Below the pieces are notes generated by a model. The model saw only the letters and a program-made list of their open reading frames with translations. It was not told the origin of the DNA and made no database searches. A stretch of DNA of 64,000 nucleotides from Cheilinus undulatus (lineage: Eukaryota; Chordata; Actinopteri; Labriformes; Labridae): contig NC_054881.1 of assembly GCF_018320785.1 (NCBI RefSeq), positions 42,136,424 to 42,200,423 on the forward strand. Reading direction: 5' to 3'. The position numbers and the translations under genes were made by a program. Below, piece by piece: positions 12,266-26,100 of this stretch; the stretch's first letter is position 1; every line of letters begins with the position of its first letter.

Positions 12266-13082
12266 CCTGTCCTGTTGGAGGATGAAGAGTTCTAACGGAG
12301 GGCATCAGCAAGCGCTTGGCGGTGTCCCGTCTGGTCCCGTTTGTGTCCCATTGTCAGCTTTAGGAGATTAAAATGTGTTAACACTTTCTGAGCTCTGAGG
12401 ACTGTCTGCACACGAGGAAGACGAGCTCCTTACTCATGCTCGCTCACAGCAAACGGCAAGAACGGTCCGTACAGAGAAGATCTTCAGACAGAGACAGAAA
12501 CCAAGGGTTAGATGCTGTAAGCGTCAAAGACGATGCAGAGTGGAGGCAAGCTCTGACTCACCTGGGCTGTGATGAAGGACGAGCGAGGAGGATGATGTGG
12601 GCCGGCTGCAGCTGCAGCAGCTGGAGAGACGAAGACGGGACGGCCGGGCACTGCGGATACATGCTGTCTGCTCGAGTCCACACGCTGAACGCTGAATCAT
12701 CAGGGAGCGGCAGGTGCCCTTCCTCTGGGCCAGCAGAAACAGATGAGTAAGGAGAACGAGGGGGGCGAGCGAGAGAGAAAGACACTCACTGAGAGGGCGG
12801 GGAGGGGGGGGCTGCAGCAGAGGACGGGATACTCCCCTTTTCTCCTTTCACCCCTCCCTCTCTCTCTCTTAGTGACAGCGGGGCGTTCTCCTCCCTCTCC
12901 TCTTCCTGTCTCTGATCTCGGCACAAAGCATCGAGCTAAGCAAGTCCCTACTTGATCCAATTAGAGCGCGGGGCAGCCAATCACAGGCCAGCACTGTGCT
13001 CTAGCCCCCCCACAGCACCACTCCCCATTGATACTGCTGATAGGAGAGGCAGACACATGACCTGGGGGTGGGGGTGGGGGGG
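12266..13082 (-). promoter_or_regulatory. Probable nrg1 type III 5' UTR/promoter region
   Basis: GC-rich segment upstream of the type III start codon. It has a CCAAT box at 12977-12981 (GCCAATC on the + strand), CpG-containing stretches at 12440-12660, and a run of G tracts separated by single T at 13064-13082. No TATA box or TSS can be placed with confidence; the assignment is by position. Confidence 0.4.
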
Positions 13083-13575
13083 TACCCTCTCTGCTTATCT
13101 GCATTCTTCTCTCACAGGCTCGTTTTAAATGCTACATGAAAAATAAATAAAGCTTGGTTTTATTCAGAGCTCTAAATATAAGATGGCTGACATTAATTCA
13201 ATCTGACCCTCTGCAGTCTGGAATAAACTCAAATCATGTTTCAGATTTTTCTGATTTAAAAAAATATTCCAGTTTAAAAGCTGCAAAGTGGAGATATTGA
13301 TCACTAAACTAACACTTCCTCTGAGTGCGACAGAAGGACCCAGACAGTCAATAACACCCCCACCCCCACACAGCTAGGACTGTAACCCTCCTGGAGGCTT
13401 AAATGAGATGAACGTGGTCCTAAAGGTCAGATCAGCGGCGACCCTTTCAGACTGAATTAATACCACTAATGCTTCCTACATGGGGGGGTTAGAAACCTTC
13501 ACATTGATTAACTCCCACGGAATCTTCACCCTTTAAAGGAGGCCACACAGGCTCAGGACAATAAAGAATAATGCA
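13083..13575. other. Unassigned spacer
   Basis: Between the nrg1 upstream region and a Tc1/mariner remnant. No exon, RNA gene or repeat array was recognised. Confidence 0.4.
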
Positions 13576-13579
13576 TTCA

Positions 13580-14112
13580 TCCATGTTAAACCACAATTTC
13601 AAAAAAGTTTGGACGCTCATTTTGAATTTCAAAAAGTAGGGATGGGGCGACAAAAGGCTAATTAGTAAGTGGTGCTAATGAGAAACAGCAGGAGGAGCAT
13701 TTTGACACTCATGAGGTTAATTATCAACAGGTCAGTAACTTGACTGGGTATAAAAAGAACATTTTAGAGAGGCAGAGTCTCTCAGAAGTAAAGATGGGCA
13801 GAGGTTCACCATCCGAGAAAAAATAAGTTTAAAAATTGTGGAAAATTTTCAGAAAAGTTTTCCTCAACGAATAATCCATAATCCATAATATCATCAACAG
13901 ATTCAGAGAATCTGGAGAAATCTCTGTGAGCAACAGACAAGGCTGAAGGGGTCCTCAGGGGACACTGCATTAAAAACAGGCATGATTCTGTACTGAAATC
14001 ACTGCATGGGCTCAGGAACACTTCCAGAAATCATCTTTTGTCAAAACAGTTGGCCGTGCCATCCACCAATGACAGTTAAAGCTGAATCATGGAGAGAAGC
14101 ATGTAAGGAAAC
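13580..14112 (+). mobile_element. Tc1/mariner element, 5' half, decayed
   Basis: Starts with a CAAAAAAGTTTGGACGC-like terminal sequence, then GGTATAAAAAGAACATTTTAGAGAGGCAGAGTCTCTCAGAAGTAAAGATGGGC, the start of a widespread fish Tc1/mariner family (longer quotation avoided). It then runs through the HTH region (IIKRFRESGEIS-type coding near 13890-13925) up to the WKTVLWS segment at 14112, where it dissolves into the 22-bp array. Confidence 0.7.
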
Positions 14113-14312
14113 ATGGAAAACTGTTCTGTGGTCAGGGGAAAACTGTTCTTTCGTCAGAGGAAAACTGTTCTGTGGTCAGAGAAAAATTGTTCTGTGGTCA
14201 GAGGAAAACTGTTCTGTGGTCAGAGGAAAACTGTTCTGTGGTCAGAGGAAAACTGTTCTGTGGTCAGAGGAAAACTGTTCTGTGGTCAGAGGAAAACTGT
14301 TCTGTGGTCAGA
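14113..14312. repeat. 22-bp minisatellite derived from a transposase gene
   Basis: Nine copies of a 22-bp unit (GAGGAAAACTGTTCTGTGGT plus CA). The unit is the transposase stretch that reads KTVLWS just before the first catalytic Asp of the adjacent Tc1/mariner fragment. Three 22-bp steps return to frame, so all three frames stay open and yield VRGKLFCGQRKTVLWSEENC-type repeats that are not genes. Confidence 0.9.
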
Positions 14313-15890
14313 AAATTAAATGCTTGTTTAAGTATCTTATCCTGTGTTCTGACATATTAACATCCTGTCATGATTTCAGCCCTCAGGATAAGCCTCGTCA
14401 CAAATTTAGAACCTACAACAATGATCTCATTTTCGTCTTTTCTCTAATTTTCTGTAGCTTGTGCTTTAAAATAATAAACAGATGTCTACATAAATAAGAC
14501 AGTGCCATAGAATGTCTGAATACATGCATGATAATAAACACAGTGGAAAAACTACATTGAAAAGCAGAATTAAGATTTATCAAAATATAGGTATCAACAA
14601 CAGCCCATTTATGTTTCTGTGTATTTTATCATTGATCAAGTTAATCAGTAAATCAATAAGAAGCTCTCAGGACTCCATTTGTATTTAAGATCAATCCTTG
14701 AATTTGATCAGACTCCAGGGACACCAGGATTTTAGATTAAAGATATTTATGAGAGGAACTGACTGTACAACCCAAGATTAGGGTAGGGTCAGGGTTAAGT
14801 TATAGGCTATAGACATCAAAAGTTGAAATGTTGATCTCTTGTCTCATATTCATCTTTTGATGTCAAACCCAAATGTTTTTCGTCTACAGCAAAATAAAGG
14901 AATGGGGCCCACTGATCCAACTCTTTTGGAGGGGACTGTATACACATGAGGACAAAATTATTAGCCCCCCTATGTCTCACTGCTGTGACACCAGAATGAG
15001 AACAAATGTTTATGCACCAGTTTATCTCTACATACGACCGCCCTAGAATTCTATTTCTTTAGGACCTATCTGAGACAAATTTGGTTTCTCTCACCAGTGA
15101 CCACCTCAGTTTAGGAAAGAACACTGTCAAAGAGGCGCTCTTCCATCTTTAATAACCATTCCTAAAAGACAGGTCTTGTCAAAGTAGACGAGGTACCAAA
15201 TCAACAAAAGTTTGACCAGTTTATTCCCTTTTTGGCATTGGCATATGAAGATGAATCCACTTTGAACATTTACATTACATCTGCAGTGACAGTCTACACA
15301 ACCAGTCCAGTCCTGGAGAAGACATCCTAGACCATCTCTGTATGTGGTCCATCAGATATTAAACTGTTTTCAGAACACACTGAGGTATGTATTTTTAATC
15401 GTCTTTTTATTTCCTAAGTTACAGGATTTTATTGAAAGCAACATAGAGACTAAAGCATTTTATTTACACTAAAAATCTTCCCTTTGTCCATCCTAAAATT
15501 AGTCACATATATTCAATAGATTCTAGAAAAAAAAAGGCATCATGTGACCACTCATAAAAATAAAAGTTTGCCTAAATATACTAGGATAAAAACCCTACAT
15601 AATCTCAGTCACATGACTCCATCAAAATAAGAATTAAATCACCTGGATAAAACAGCTGATCTGTTGGTCCTGCAGTGGGCAGCATAAATACAAAAACAGG
15701 AAAAACAGAAGAGAAGCAAGCGGATCAGTTGACTGTCAGAAAATCCTCCGCTTAGAAAAGATTCCCTAAAAAATTAAAACCTAGTTTGTCACAGTGAAAG
15801 GATGTCTGCTGTGGCTGCTCGCTGAATCCAACAAAGACACGAGTGAAGGGCCACCAGACTGCACCCACCTCTGCCATGAATTAAAGATTG
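14313..15890. other. Unassigned spacer with transposon scraps
   Basis: Contains a possible transposon end near 14880-14990 (CTTTTGGAGGGGACTGTAT) but no complete element, exon or RNA gene was recognised. It lies downstream of slc38a9. Confidence 0.4.
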
Positions 15891-15894
15891 TTCA

Positions 15895-16222
15895 ATAAAA
15901 ACCGCACCAGGGTACTGACCCAACAGTTCCTCCATACAGGGTACTGACCCAACAGTTCCTCCATACAGGGTACGGACCAAACAGTTCCTCCATAGAGGGT
16001 ACTGAATGAACATTCCCTCTGTAAGGCGTTCTGACAGAACATTCCTTCTGTATGATATACTGACTGAACATTCCCTCCATACGGCAAATTGACCGAACAT
16101 TCCCTCCATACGGCGTACTGACCGAACATTCCCTCCACATGCATACTGCCTGAATAGTCCCTCCATACGGTGTTTCTGACCGAACATTCCCTCCATACAG
16201 CGTACTGACCGAACATTAAACC
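15895..16222. repeat. 27-bp minisatellite, about 12 copies
   Basis: Imperfect unit of the type GTACTGACCGAACATTCCCTC plus CATACG. Minus-strand ORFs over it (ECSVSTPYGGN repeats) are repeat artefacts. Confidence 0.9.
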
Positions 16223-16945
16223 AGCGTTCTTTTATGGATGAAATCTTACAAAGAAGAAGAAAAGCGGTTAAAAAGTTGAGGCCTTTCTTCTTGTAGCTTG
16301 CAGTGTGAGCCATGAAGGCCACTTTTAACCACTTTTCCCTGTCATTATGAGAAATCAATGCATGAAACAAAATGTGGCTTACTGTTAAGTAAACAAACCT
16401 TATGGAGAGACGTTTTAATGATCGGAATCCTTAAATCATAACAGCTAGACAGCAGAGATGGATGGAGCATGGCGGTCCGACAGTACGGCTAGGACAGATT
16501 CAACCAGGCAGCACCATAAAAGTGTCAGTTCAAAATGGGACACCAAGGTTTGATCACAGAAATGATATAAGTGTATTAAAAGCATTTAAACTTAACAAAT
16601 GATAGTTTTGTATGAAGTATTTACTTTTAAAATCCCTTTTCAAAAAGATAATACCATATCAGTTAAACATGATATACTTCTTTATGACACATGTGATGGT
16701 AGTGTACTATATCTACCAGGAATATAAATGGTTAAAATGTTTTTTTACTTTAATAATACCAAATTCAACTTAGTTTAATATATTATCTCTTTAACAGATG
16801 GTAGCTTGGTGTTTCTACCTGGAATCCCTTTAAGATAAATATTGTTTTAAAATCCTCTCATTAGATTTGACACTGCAGAACACGAAGAGGAGAACGGTTC
16901 TCTTAAATTGTTCAAGTTCTGTCTGTGAAACATGTCTGAGTGTCT
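16223..16945 (-). other. Probable slc38a9 3' UTR and flank
   Basis: Directly follows the slc38a9 stop on the minus strand. A variant poly(A) signal ATTAAA is present at 16754-16749; no AATAAA was seen this close. The UTR end cannot be fixed from sequence alone. Confidence 0.35.
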
Positions 16946-17111
16946 CTACATGAAGAATTGAGCCAGCAGGTTGGCCACGCCCAGAATGATCAGGAAACTA
17001 TGGAAGATGGCAGATGGCCAGCGGAGCGCCCCCTGTCTTCTCAGTGAGATCATGTGGACTAAAGATGGAAATACAAAAACTAGAGCCAGACCACACGTGG
17101 CTCCAGAGAAC
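16946..17111 (-). CDS. slc38a9 exon 15 (last)
   Basis: Acceptor CCTGCAG. Encodes [20 protein letters not shown] to [15 protein letters not shown] and TAG at 16948-16946. Last transmembrane segments. Confidence 0.93.
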
Positions 17112-20100
17112 CTGCAGGGAGAGAGAGAATGTTGAAACCCAAACCGAGTGTAACGCTGCCCTTCAGAACATCTAATGTACAGGAGAATTTACAGGCATCC
17201 CCAAAAATTAAGATACCATGAAGAAGTTCATTTTTGTCCTGTGATTTAGTTCAAGAAGTGAAACTTCCTTAAATTCTAGATTTACCATTAGTGAAACATT
17301 TCAGACATTTTTGTTATAATCTCTATGATTACAGCTTAAAGCTCATAAAAATCTAAAATCCAGCTGAGTGTGAAGCGGGTTGGATGAGAGTCTGCACCTC
17401 AAAGTCTAAGACGATGGTTCTCTGCCAAAAAATGGTGGATTGCTCCCTTAGGGTGGGGAGCGAGCCTCTGCCTCAGGTGAAGGAGTTCAAGTACCTTGGG
17501 GTCTTGAGTCGTGAGATTGATAGTTGATCAGCAGTACTAGCGTTGTGCCGGACCGTTGTGATGAGTAGGGAGCTTGAGCTGGAAGGCAAAGATTTGGACT
17601 GACCGGTTGATCTACGTCCCAATCCTCACCTATGGTCATGAACTCTGGGTGATGACAAAAAGAATGAGATCACAGATACAGGCGGCCAAAACAAGTTTTT
17701 TCTGGAGGGTGTCTGGGCTCAGCCTTAGAGATAGGGAGAGAAGTTCAGACATCCAGAGGGAACTACAAGTACAGCCAGCTGAGGGCTTGATCAGAGTGCC
17801 TCCTGGATGCCTCTCTGTGGAGGTTTTCTGGGCATGTCCAGCTGGGAGGAGACCCAGAATGCACTGGAGGGATCATATGTCCTGTCTGGTCTGGGAAACG
17901 CCTCGGGATCCCCCATAAGGATGCCACGACCCCACCCCAGATAAGCAGAAGAAGATGGATGGATAATACAGAAATGTTGACCTCCTGTTAAATCCTCCTC
18001 ATTTATCCCTTAGTGCTTGGTCTGAATTCCTGCATGCATTTCCATGCATGGGTGTTATGAAGCCCAGGTTCTCTGATAGCAGCCTTCAGCTGGTCTGGAT
18101 TGTTGAGTCTGGGGTTTCTCATCTTCCAAAGATCTTCTGTAAGGTTCAGGTCAGACCAGTCTGCTAGCCAATCAAACACAGTAATACCAGGGTCAATAAA
18201 CCAGTTTCTGGTAGTTCTGGTTTCACCGTGGGCAGATGAAAAGGGAATCAGGATCTCTATAGAGTGTCTCAGCAGATGGAAGCATGAAGGGCTCTAAAAT
18301 CTCCTGGTAGACGGCTGACAGCCTGGACTCTGGACTTGATAAAGGGCAGTGGACCAACAGCAGCAGATGACATGGACCCCAAACTATCACTGCCTGTGGA
18401 GACTGGAAACACTGGAGATCAGACCTGATAGATTCTGGGCCTCTCTGATCCTCCTCCACATTCAAATGAAATTCAATATTTACATTCATTTGAAAACAGG
18501 AATTCGGACCACTGAGACCAGAACGGTCCAGTTCGTTGTCTCTTTAGCCTAGGTGAGACTCTGACTTTGGCTATGGTTCAGGATTGGCTCCACACTAAGA
18601 ACACCACACCTGAAGTCTATTTCCTGGACCCGTCTGTGTGGGGGCTTTCGATCCACTGACTCCAGTCTCAGTCCAGTCCTTGTGAAGCTCCCCTAAGTTC
18701 CTGAATCTGCTTTGATACAACCTCTGAGAACAGCCTGTCCTTTCAGCAGCGACCTTCTGTGGCTTACCCTCCTCTGGAGAATGTCACTGATTGTCTTCTG
18801 GACAATAGTCCAGTCAGCAGTCTTCCCCATGATTGTGGTTGTGTGTACTGAACCATAATGAGAGAATGAAGGCTCAGGTAGTCTTTGCTAATTGGACTGA
18901 TAATCTACAAAATAATATTCTACTATTCAGAGCTATTGGATTTTCTATTTTAGAGAGCTGTTAGCCGTAATCATGAAGATTAAAACAAACGTCTGAAATA
19001 TTTCACTTTGTAATGATGACTCTAGAAGAGGAGTGTCAAACTCATTCATAGCAGGGCCCAGATTCTGGATTTAGGTCAAACCCAAGAGCCTACTAGGGTC
19101 AACCCAAACCATAAACTATCAACCTCATTTTCACCAGTAATAAAATATGAAAAACACCAGCACTGATGATAAAACATTTAGAAATTCAAAAAGTAAAATT
19201 GATAAGTTTAATAGCACTAAATCTGAGATAAAAAGTCTAACTTATTAGTTTTAAAGGTCAGGTCACAATATCAAAAATAGAAAAATAATGTTTTTAAAAG
19301 GCAAATACATGAGTAGAAACTGGAAATCACAAGTTTGGAAGGTTAAAATATGGGATAAAATTTGAAATCATAAGTTTAAATGTCAAAATATGACTTAAAA
19401 ATTTAAATTGTGAGTCAGACAGGTCAAAATAACGGTTAAAAAAGCCAAAGTTAGGGGTTGAAAATATCAAAATAGGAGCTAAAATTCAAAATAATGACTT
19501 AAAATATGACTTATAATATGACTTAAATTTAAAATTATGAATCTAAAAGGTCAAAATATGAAATTGAAACTTACAAAATATGAGAAAAAAATTGAAATCA
19601 TGAGTTTAAAAGGACAAAACACTGGATTAAAAAAACCCAAAACAATGATTTGAAAAGGTAAAAATATGACTTAAAATTCAAAATTATGAATCTGAATGAT
19701 AAAAATATGACATATAAAGTCAAAATTTATAATTTTGACTTATCTAAAATTTCTTACTCTTTATTTTTCCTGATTTTTATGGCTTAAAAATGACATTTTA
19801 AATAACATAAGGTTAAGTTTACATTTTAATTCTAGAGTAAATCTGCAGACCTCATAATGCTGGGCCAGTTATAATACAAATATGATATGATCTTGTGGGC
19901 TGGGTTTAACCATTCCAGGGGCCAGATCTGGCCCCCGGGCCTTGAGTTTGACACCCCTGCTCTAGGGTACATCAAAGTCTAACTTCTAAAATCACAAGAA
20001 AAAAATAACCTTTTCATGATATTCTTATTTTTTGAAATGCAGTAGTATATTATCTAAATAAAAGAATATTTACAGAAGTATTAGTCTTAACTGGTGTGCA

Positions 20101-23100
20101 TATTTCTATAAACAGGTTCTAATCATTAATCTTCAATTGAAAGACTGTTTTATAACTGAATTGTTTGGGTTACAATAAGGTGGAAACGTTCTGGAAATAA
20201 GGCATTTTAAGGCATCTTAAGACTCTGTGAACCACTGTACAAAAACTAATAAATACATACAATCATAAATATATGAAGCAAACACAATTATGACTCAGCA
20301 GTTTGTCCGTCACAACATTACAAGTCATTCTCACTCAGCCAATCAGAGTAGAGTTTATAACACTGATACTGCACCACAGCATGCCATGACTCATTAAGAG
20401 CCTTTACTTTCTAAATGAAACTCTCCGTAATCAAAATATTTACTGATCTCCCAGACGCACCTGATGATTGATCCGATGTTTGGATAAAACTTAGCCATCA
20501 GGACGCCAGAGCCAACGATTAAAACATTCAGAGCCAGAACGTGAAAGAAGCTGCAAAGAGGTGAGAGAGTTAAAAACATGACCTGGAAAGATTCATCTTT
20601 ATTTTTGATCGTTTAGTAATTATTTTTGATCATGCATTGTGTTTATTTGATCACACTGGTCACAGACTGGCTGTTGACGTCTGCAGAAGTGAGGACAAAT
20701 GTTGACGTCTAGATACAGAGATAGGTGGATTTAATAATCACGAGGGAAATTTAGGATCAAATTCAGATTGGGATTGTCATTAACTGATAGAAACTACAAC
20801 CATCAGGCCCTCCACATCAAGGTAACCTGTAATACCCTCAAAACTTACGGCATAACCAGTAGTATTACCTGCAGTAATACCCTCACTTCCTGCAGTGTTA
20901 CCTGGAGTAATACCCTCACTTCCTGCAGTGTTACCTGCAGTAATACCCTCACTTCCTGCAGTGTTACCTGGAGTAATACCCTCACTTCCTGCAGCGTTAC
21001 CTGCAGTAATACCCTCACTTCCTGTGGTATTCCCTGGAGTAATACCCTCACTTCCTGCAGTGTTACCTGCAGTAATACCATCACTTCCTGCAGTGTTACC
21101 TGGAGTAATACCCTCACTTCCTGCAGTGTTACCTGGAGTAATACCCTCACTTCCTGCAGCGTTACCTGCAGTAATACCCTCACTTCCTGTGGTATTCCCT
21201 GGAGTAATACCCTCACTTCCTGCAGTGTTACCTGCAGTAATACCCTCACTTCCTGCAGCGTTACCTGCAGTAATACCCTCACTTCCTGTGGTATTCCCTG
21301 GAGTAATACCCTCACTTCCAGCAGTGTTACCTGCAGTAATACCCTCACTTCCTGTGGTATTCCCTGGAGTAATACCCTCACTTCCTGTGGTATTCCCTGA
21401 AGTAGTACCCTCACTTCCTGCAGTGTTACCTGGAGTAATACCCTCACTTCCTGCAGTGTTACCTGCAGTAATACCCTCACTTCCTGCAGTATTCCCTGGA
21501 GTAATACCCTCACTTCCTGCGGTATTCCCTGGAGTAATACCCTCACTTCCTGCGGTATTCCCTGGAGTAATACCCTCACTTCCTGCGGTATTCCCTGGAG
21601 TAATACCCTCACTTCCTGCGGTATTCCCTGGAGTAATACCCTCACTTCCTGCGGTATTCCCTGGAGTAATACCCTCACTTCCTGCAGTATTCCCTGGAGT
21701 AATACCCTCACTTCCTGCAGTATTCCCTGGAGTAATACCCTCACTTCCTGCAGTATTACCTGTACTAATACCCTCACTTCCTTACCTGGGATAATGGTTT
21801 CCAAATATCTGGCCCATCATCTGGACTCGGACTAGATATCCCAGCAGGGGGTAAACGGTGATCATCTGGAACAGCAGGAAGCTCCGGGCCACAAACACCA
21901 TGACATCATCACTTGGGAAGTTATCAAGAAAGTTCTGTTGGAGGAGGGGATATTATGTAAGTTTGATAACTGACTTAATCAATAACCCTGATGTGAGTTT
22001 GACCTTACTGGTTCGATGCAGTCTTTGGAGAGAGGGGGGGAGGGGAAGGCTGCAAAGATCAACACCCCCACATAGAGGTACGTCACCCCGACCAGAAGGT
22101 ATGCCACAGATAGGTCCCGCACCTGAACGCAAGAAAAACACAACCAATCACAGCGGTGAAAACAAACCTCAATCTTGATGTGGAGACTGTAGAGTGCAGT
22201 TCTGTCCTATAACCACAAGGTGGAGGCAGAGGAAGCATACAGTGGAGACAATGATCTAAAGGGGGGTTACTCAAAGGCAAAATCAATGATTTCCCCATGA
22301 CAGTTTCAAACAGAGATTAAATTGTTAAAAATGTTAAAGAGGAAGGAGGAAAGTACAAGTTTTTTTTGGAATAGAGAGCATTATATCGTCTGCATTAAAG
22401 AGAAATGTGATGGTTGGTATCATGAATAACACTGAGGTAATGATACAGAGGATGTCGGACTGACGTTATTCTCCTGGTTCTTGTTGTTTTTCATCAGCGT
22501 GATGATGCAGTTGTGGATGAAGAAGGCCAGTGTTAGGACGCCGGTCAGCTGAGGGGCGAGCAGTCTGAACTCTGAGAGGACAAAGAGAAGAAGAGAGAGG
22601 ACAGAGGAAAATGTGATTATTAATGCTGTGATGCTTTCAAATGTGAATGATTTCAAAGAACATGCCGAGTTGAGGTAGGAATGTTAGGGATCATGTAAAC
22701 AGGGAGAACTCGTTTAATGTGATCGTTTATTTGAATTTTCTGGGCTGAAAACTCTTCATCCATCTGTGAATATTTGTTTAAAACCCCAAACACATGACAA
22801 CATGCAAACCTTTAAATAATGTTACATTTATAAAGAGACATGGAGCCACTCAGTGGGGGAATCAGCTGTTTGGACCAACCACATCCTCAGCTCTGCTGCT
22901 CATCCCACACATGCATGCTCCTCACAGATGTGGCTCATTTAAAGGGAACAACCAGGCTCTACTACAGGATGAGATTTATTGATAAGAAGCATTGATACAA
23001 CAGAGAAATGATCTGCCAAACACTAGTTTACTGACTTTTTGTGAGTTTATAGGCACATTGAGGGTTAGGGTTTAACCCTAACCCTCCATCATAACATAGA

Positions 23101-26100
23101 TATGAATCATGAACACACCTGGAACATAGAGCTGTGTGGAATCAAACCAGTGGAACTCCAGGTGAAAACCCAGACGCACAGCTTTGATGGTGACCAGAGT
23201 GATCAGGTAGATCACAGAGACTGTACCTGGACAGGAGAAGAAAAAATAAGAATCAACACAAAGGTCCGACTTTAAACCTCAAACCAACCAATCAGAGACG
23301 CCGGATGTCTATCCCACTGAGATTTTATACAGTGCAAATACCTTTTTATACATTTAATTAATAAATACAACCCTGATTCCAGCACATCTGTTTTCCATCT
23401 GAAGTCATGTTGGATCATTTGAGTTTGTGTGTAGGTGACTACATGTCTGGAGGAAGCAGATAAAGGCTGAATAATAGAGCCTACTGGAGTGTGGACCTCT
23501 TAACTTTCTCCTTTGTTCTGTTGGATCCTGATCTGCTTTACTGATGCGCGTGTCTGACTGAACGTACCTAAGAAGGTGAACCTGGCGAAGAAGGCGGCAG
23601 AGCGGAGGCAGAGAAGCGGCAGCAGCAGGACGATGAGGTACAGAGGGATGGTGTTGGTTTTACTCCACCAGCGCTGAAAGCTCTCATCAGACGTTTCATT
23701 TCCAAGCGAGACCGAGCTTAGGTTACCGCCGGGGTCGGTGTTCGGGTACGGGCAGATCACTGAGGATAAGGACGAGAAACAACCAGATAGAACAAGATGA
23801 CGGCACAATAAAACATGATAACACTATAAAACATGATGAGAACACTATAAAACATGATAATAACACAATAAAACAAGATGATAATACAATAAAACATGAT
23901 AACACAATAAAAAATTATAACACAATAAAACATGATAACACATAACACATGATAAGACACAATAAAACATGATGAGAACACTATAAAACATGATAATAAC
24001 ACAATAAAACAAGATGATAATACAATAAAACATGACGATAACACAATAAAACATGATGGTACGGGTGCAGGTGGCCTAGTGGTTAAAGGCACGTCCTACG
24101 TATGCAGACAGCTCGGCCTGAGGCCCTTTACTGCATGTCTCTCCCCAGGTCTCATCCCTGTTTCCAACTCTGTCCCTGTCCTCCCCTATCAAATAAAGGC
24201 ATAAAAATGCCCAAAGTAAATCTTAAAAAAAAAAAAAAAGATAACACAATAAAACATGATGAGAAGACAATAAAACATGAACACAGCACAATAAAACGGG
24301 ACAAACACACAATAAAACGAGTTATTAAAAATATAATAAGATTAAACGATAAAACATGATAACTACACGATAAAACATGTTGATAACCACACAATAAAAC
24401 ATGACACAATAAAACACAATGATAACACAATAAAACATGATGATGACTATAAAACAAGATGACATAATGAAATAAGATAACAATAAAACAAGATCAAAAC
24501 ACAATAAAACGTTGTAACACAATAAAACACGATGATCACACAATATAACCTGATCAAAACAACATTAACATGATAACTACACAATGGGACATCTCTTACT
24601 TACATTGCACCACTGGCTATTTTACACAATTTCATTGAAATAAAAACTGTTTTTAAATAGAATACATTCATGTTTGTTGTTTTTGTCTATATTCTATTTT
24701 TAGTGATATTGCACAGCGGTAAGGGGAGAAACACAAATTACATTGACAAAAGGTTGACTTTGACTTTCACTGTAAATGTAGTGTTTAAAAAAGAGCCCTA
24801 CCTCGATCTGAGCCGTTGGTCCCAAACTCTGAGTCTGAAACGTTCACATCATGAGCGTAATCTGAAAACAACACATCAGTTATTCATCAGTTATTAATCA
24901 CCCGTATTGATCTCAGTTAGGATCATTTAATCATTATCTAATATCAGACTGGATGTGGTTTATCACTCACTGTAGATGAACTGCCCCGTGTTGTACAGGA
25001 AGTTGGACATGAGGACCCAGTAGACCACCATGGCTCCGATCAGAGACACCATGGAGAACACCAGACTGGACCACTGACCGAACTTTCCAAAATAATACCT
25101 GCAGACATCTGGAAACTCCCACTCTGATGTGTCCACATAAGCTACCAAGAAAAAGGAGAAAGGAGTGTGAGCAGAGGACAAAAATAAACATTTAGAGAAA
25201 GAGCACTGCTGTCACATTTATGTGGATGATGTCTGGTCTAGAGGGTGGAGCGGCTCTTTGTGTGATGGGTCAGATATCTGCCCCTGGTGACTTCAAGTGT
25301 GTTTAACTCTCTGCGGTACAGTAGAGTGGGTTTAATGTATCAGACTGCTGCAGTAACAGGGACCAGCAGAGGGCAGCAGAGGGCCTCATAATGTTAATCT
25401 ACTCCTGCATAGACTATAATGGAGATTTGAAGATCAGTGGATATACTATTAACCCTCAGGGATTGTTCAAATATTCCTCACACTCAACCTGCTGAACGCA
25501 AAAATGCACTTTTCATATGGTGGCTATAAAAATATTATACATTAATATTTTATCCTTTCATTGAGCTATTTTTTCACCTACAATTGACCTAATTATTGAT
25601 ATCAAATATTCATTTATTCTGAAAAATGTCCACCAGGTTTTTTTGATAAAAAAAAATACAGAAAAATGAATTATTATCAATATACTACATGCAAAGTAAT
25701 TCTTCTGTGTAGCATTATTACAGCCTGTGATATTTCAATGATTGGCAGCAACACTGATGCATTATTAATTTTCTGCATGTTTTGCATATTTTTTCTCAAA
25801 TATGGTCAAAATGACGCTCCGGTGGAGAGTAGTAAAAATGATCAATTCCAAGGCAAAAGCCCAGGCTGACACCCAGATATATCAAAATACATGTGTGATG
25901 CTTTGAGAATGAAAAGCATGTAAGATGCTCACTGCCTCCCCTAAGGGTTAATAATCATAATAATCATAGAGATGAATTTAAAAGAGTAGGAGAACACCCA
26001 GTAAAGGGACTGTGTCAATGTGTAGGACTGCTGTGATATCAAACAGGGCTGTAAAAAGGTTTTAAAACCAGGATCAGAGCCTGTTCCTCATCCTGGGACT

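Noticed and set aside
11564-12371. Plus-strand ORFs up to 195 codons
   Set aside because: Antisense shadows of the GC-rich nrg1 CRD exon.
20768-21804. Overlapping ORFs of 210-319 codons on both strands
   Set aside because: They exist only because the VNTR unit is 33 bp. They are pure 11-residue repeats in an slc38a9 intron.
22415-22465. Read-through end of slc38a9 exon 11 ([14 protein letters not shown], then stop)
   Set aside because: Exon 12 resumes VRDL in frame as in the family, so this is retained-intron sequence.
24070-24095. Possible tRNA gene
   Set aside because: A box only, with SINE body and poly(A) tail; a SINE, not a tRNA gene.
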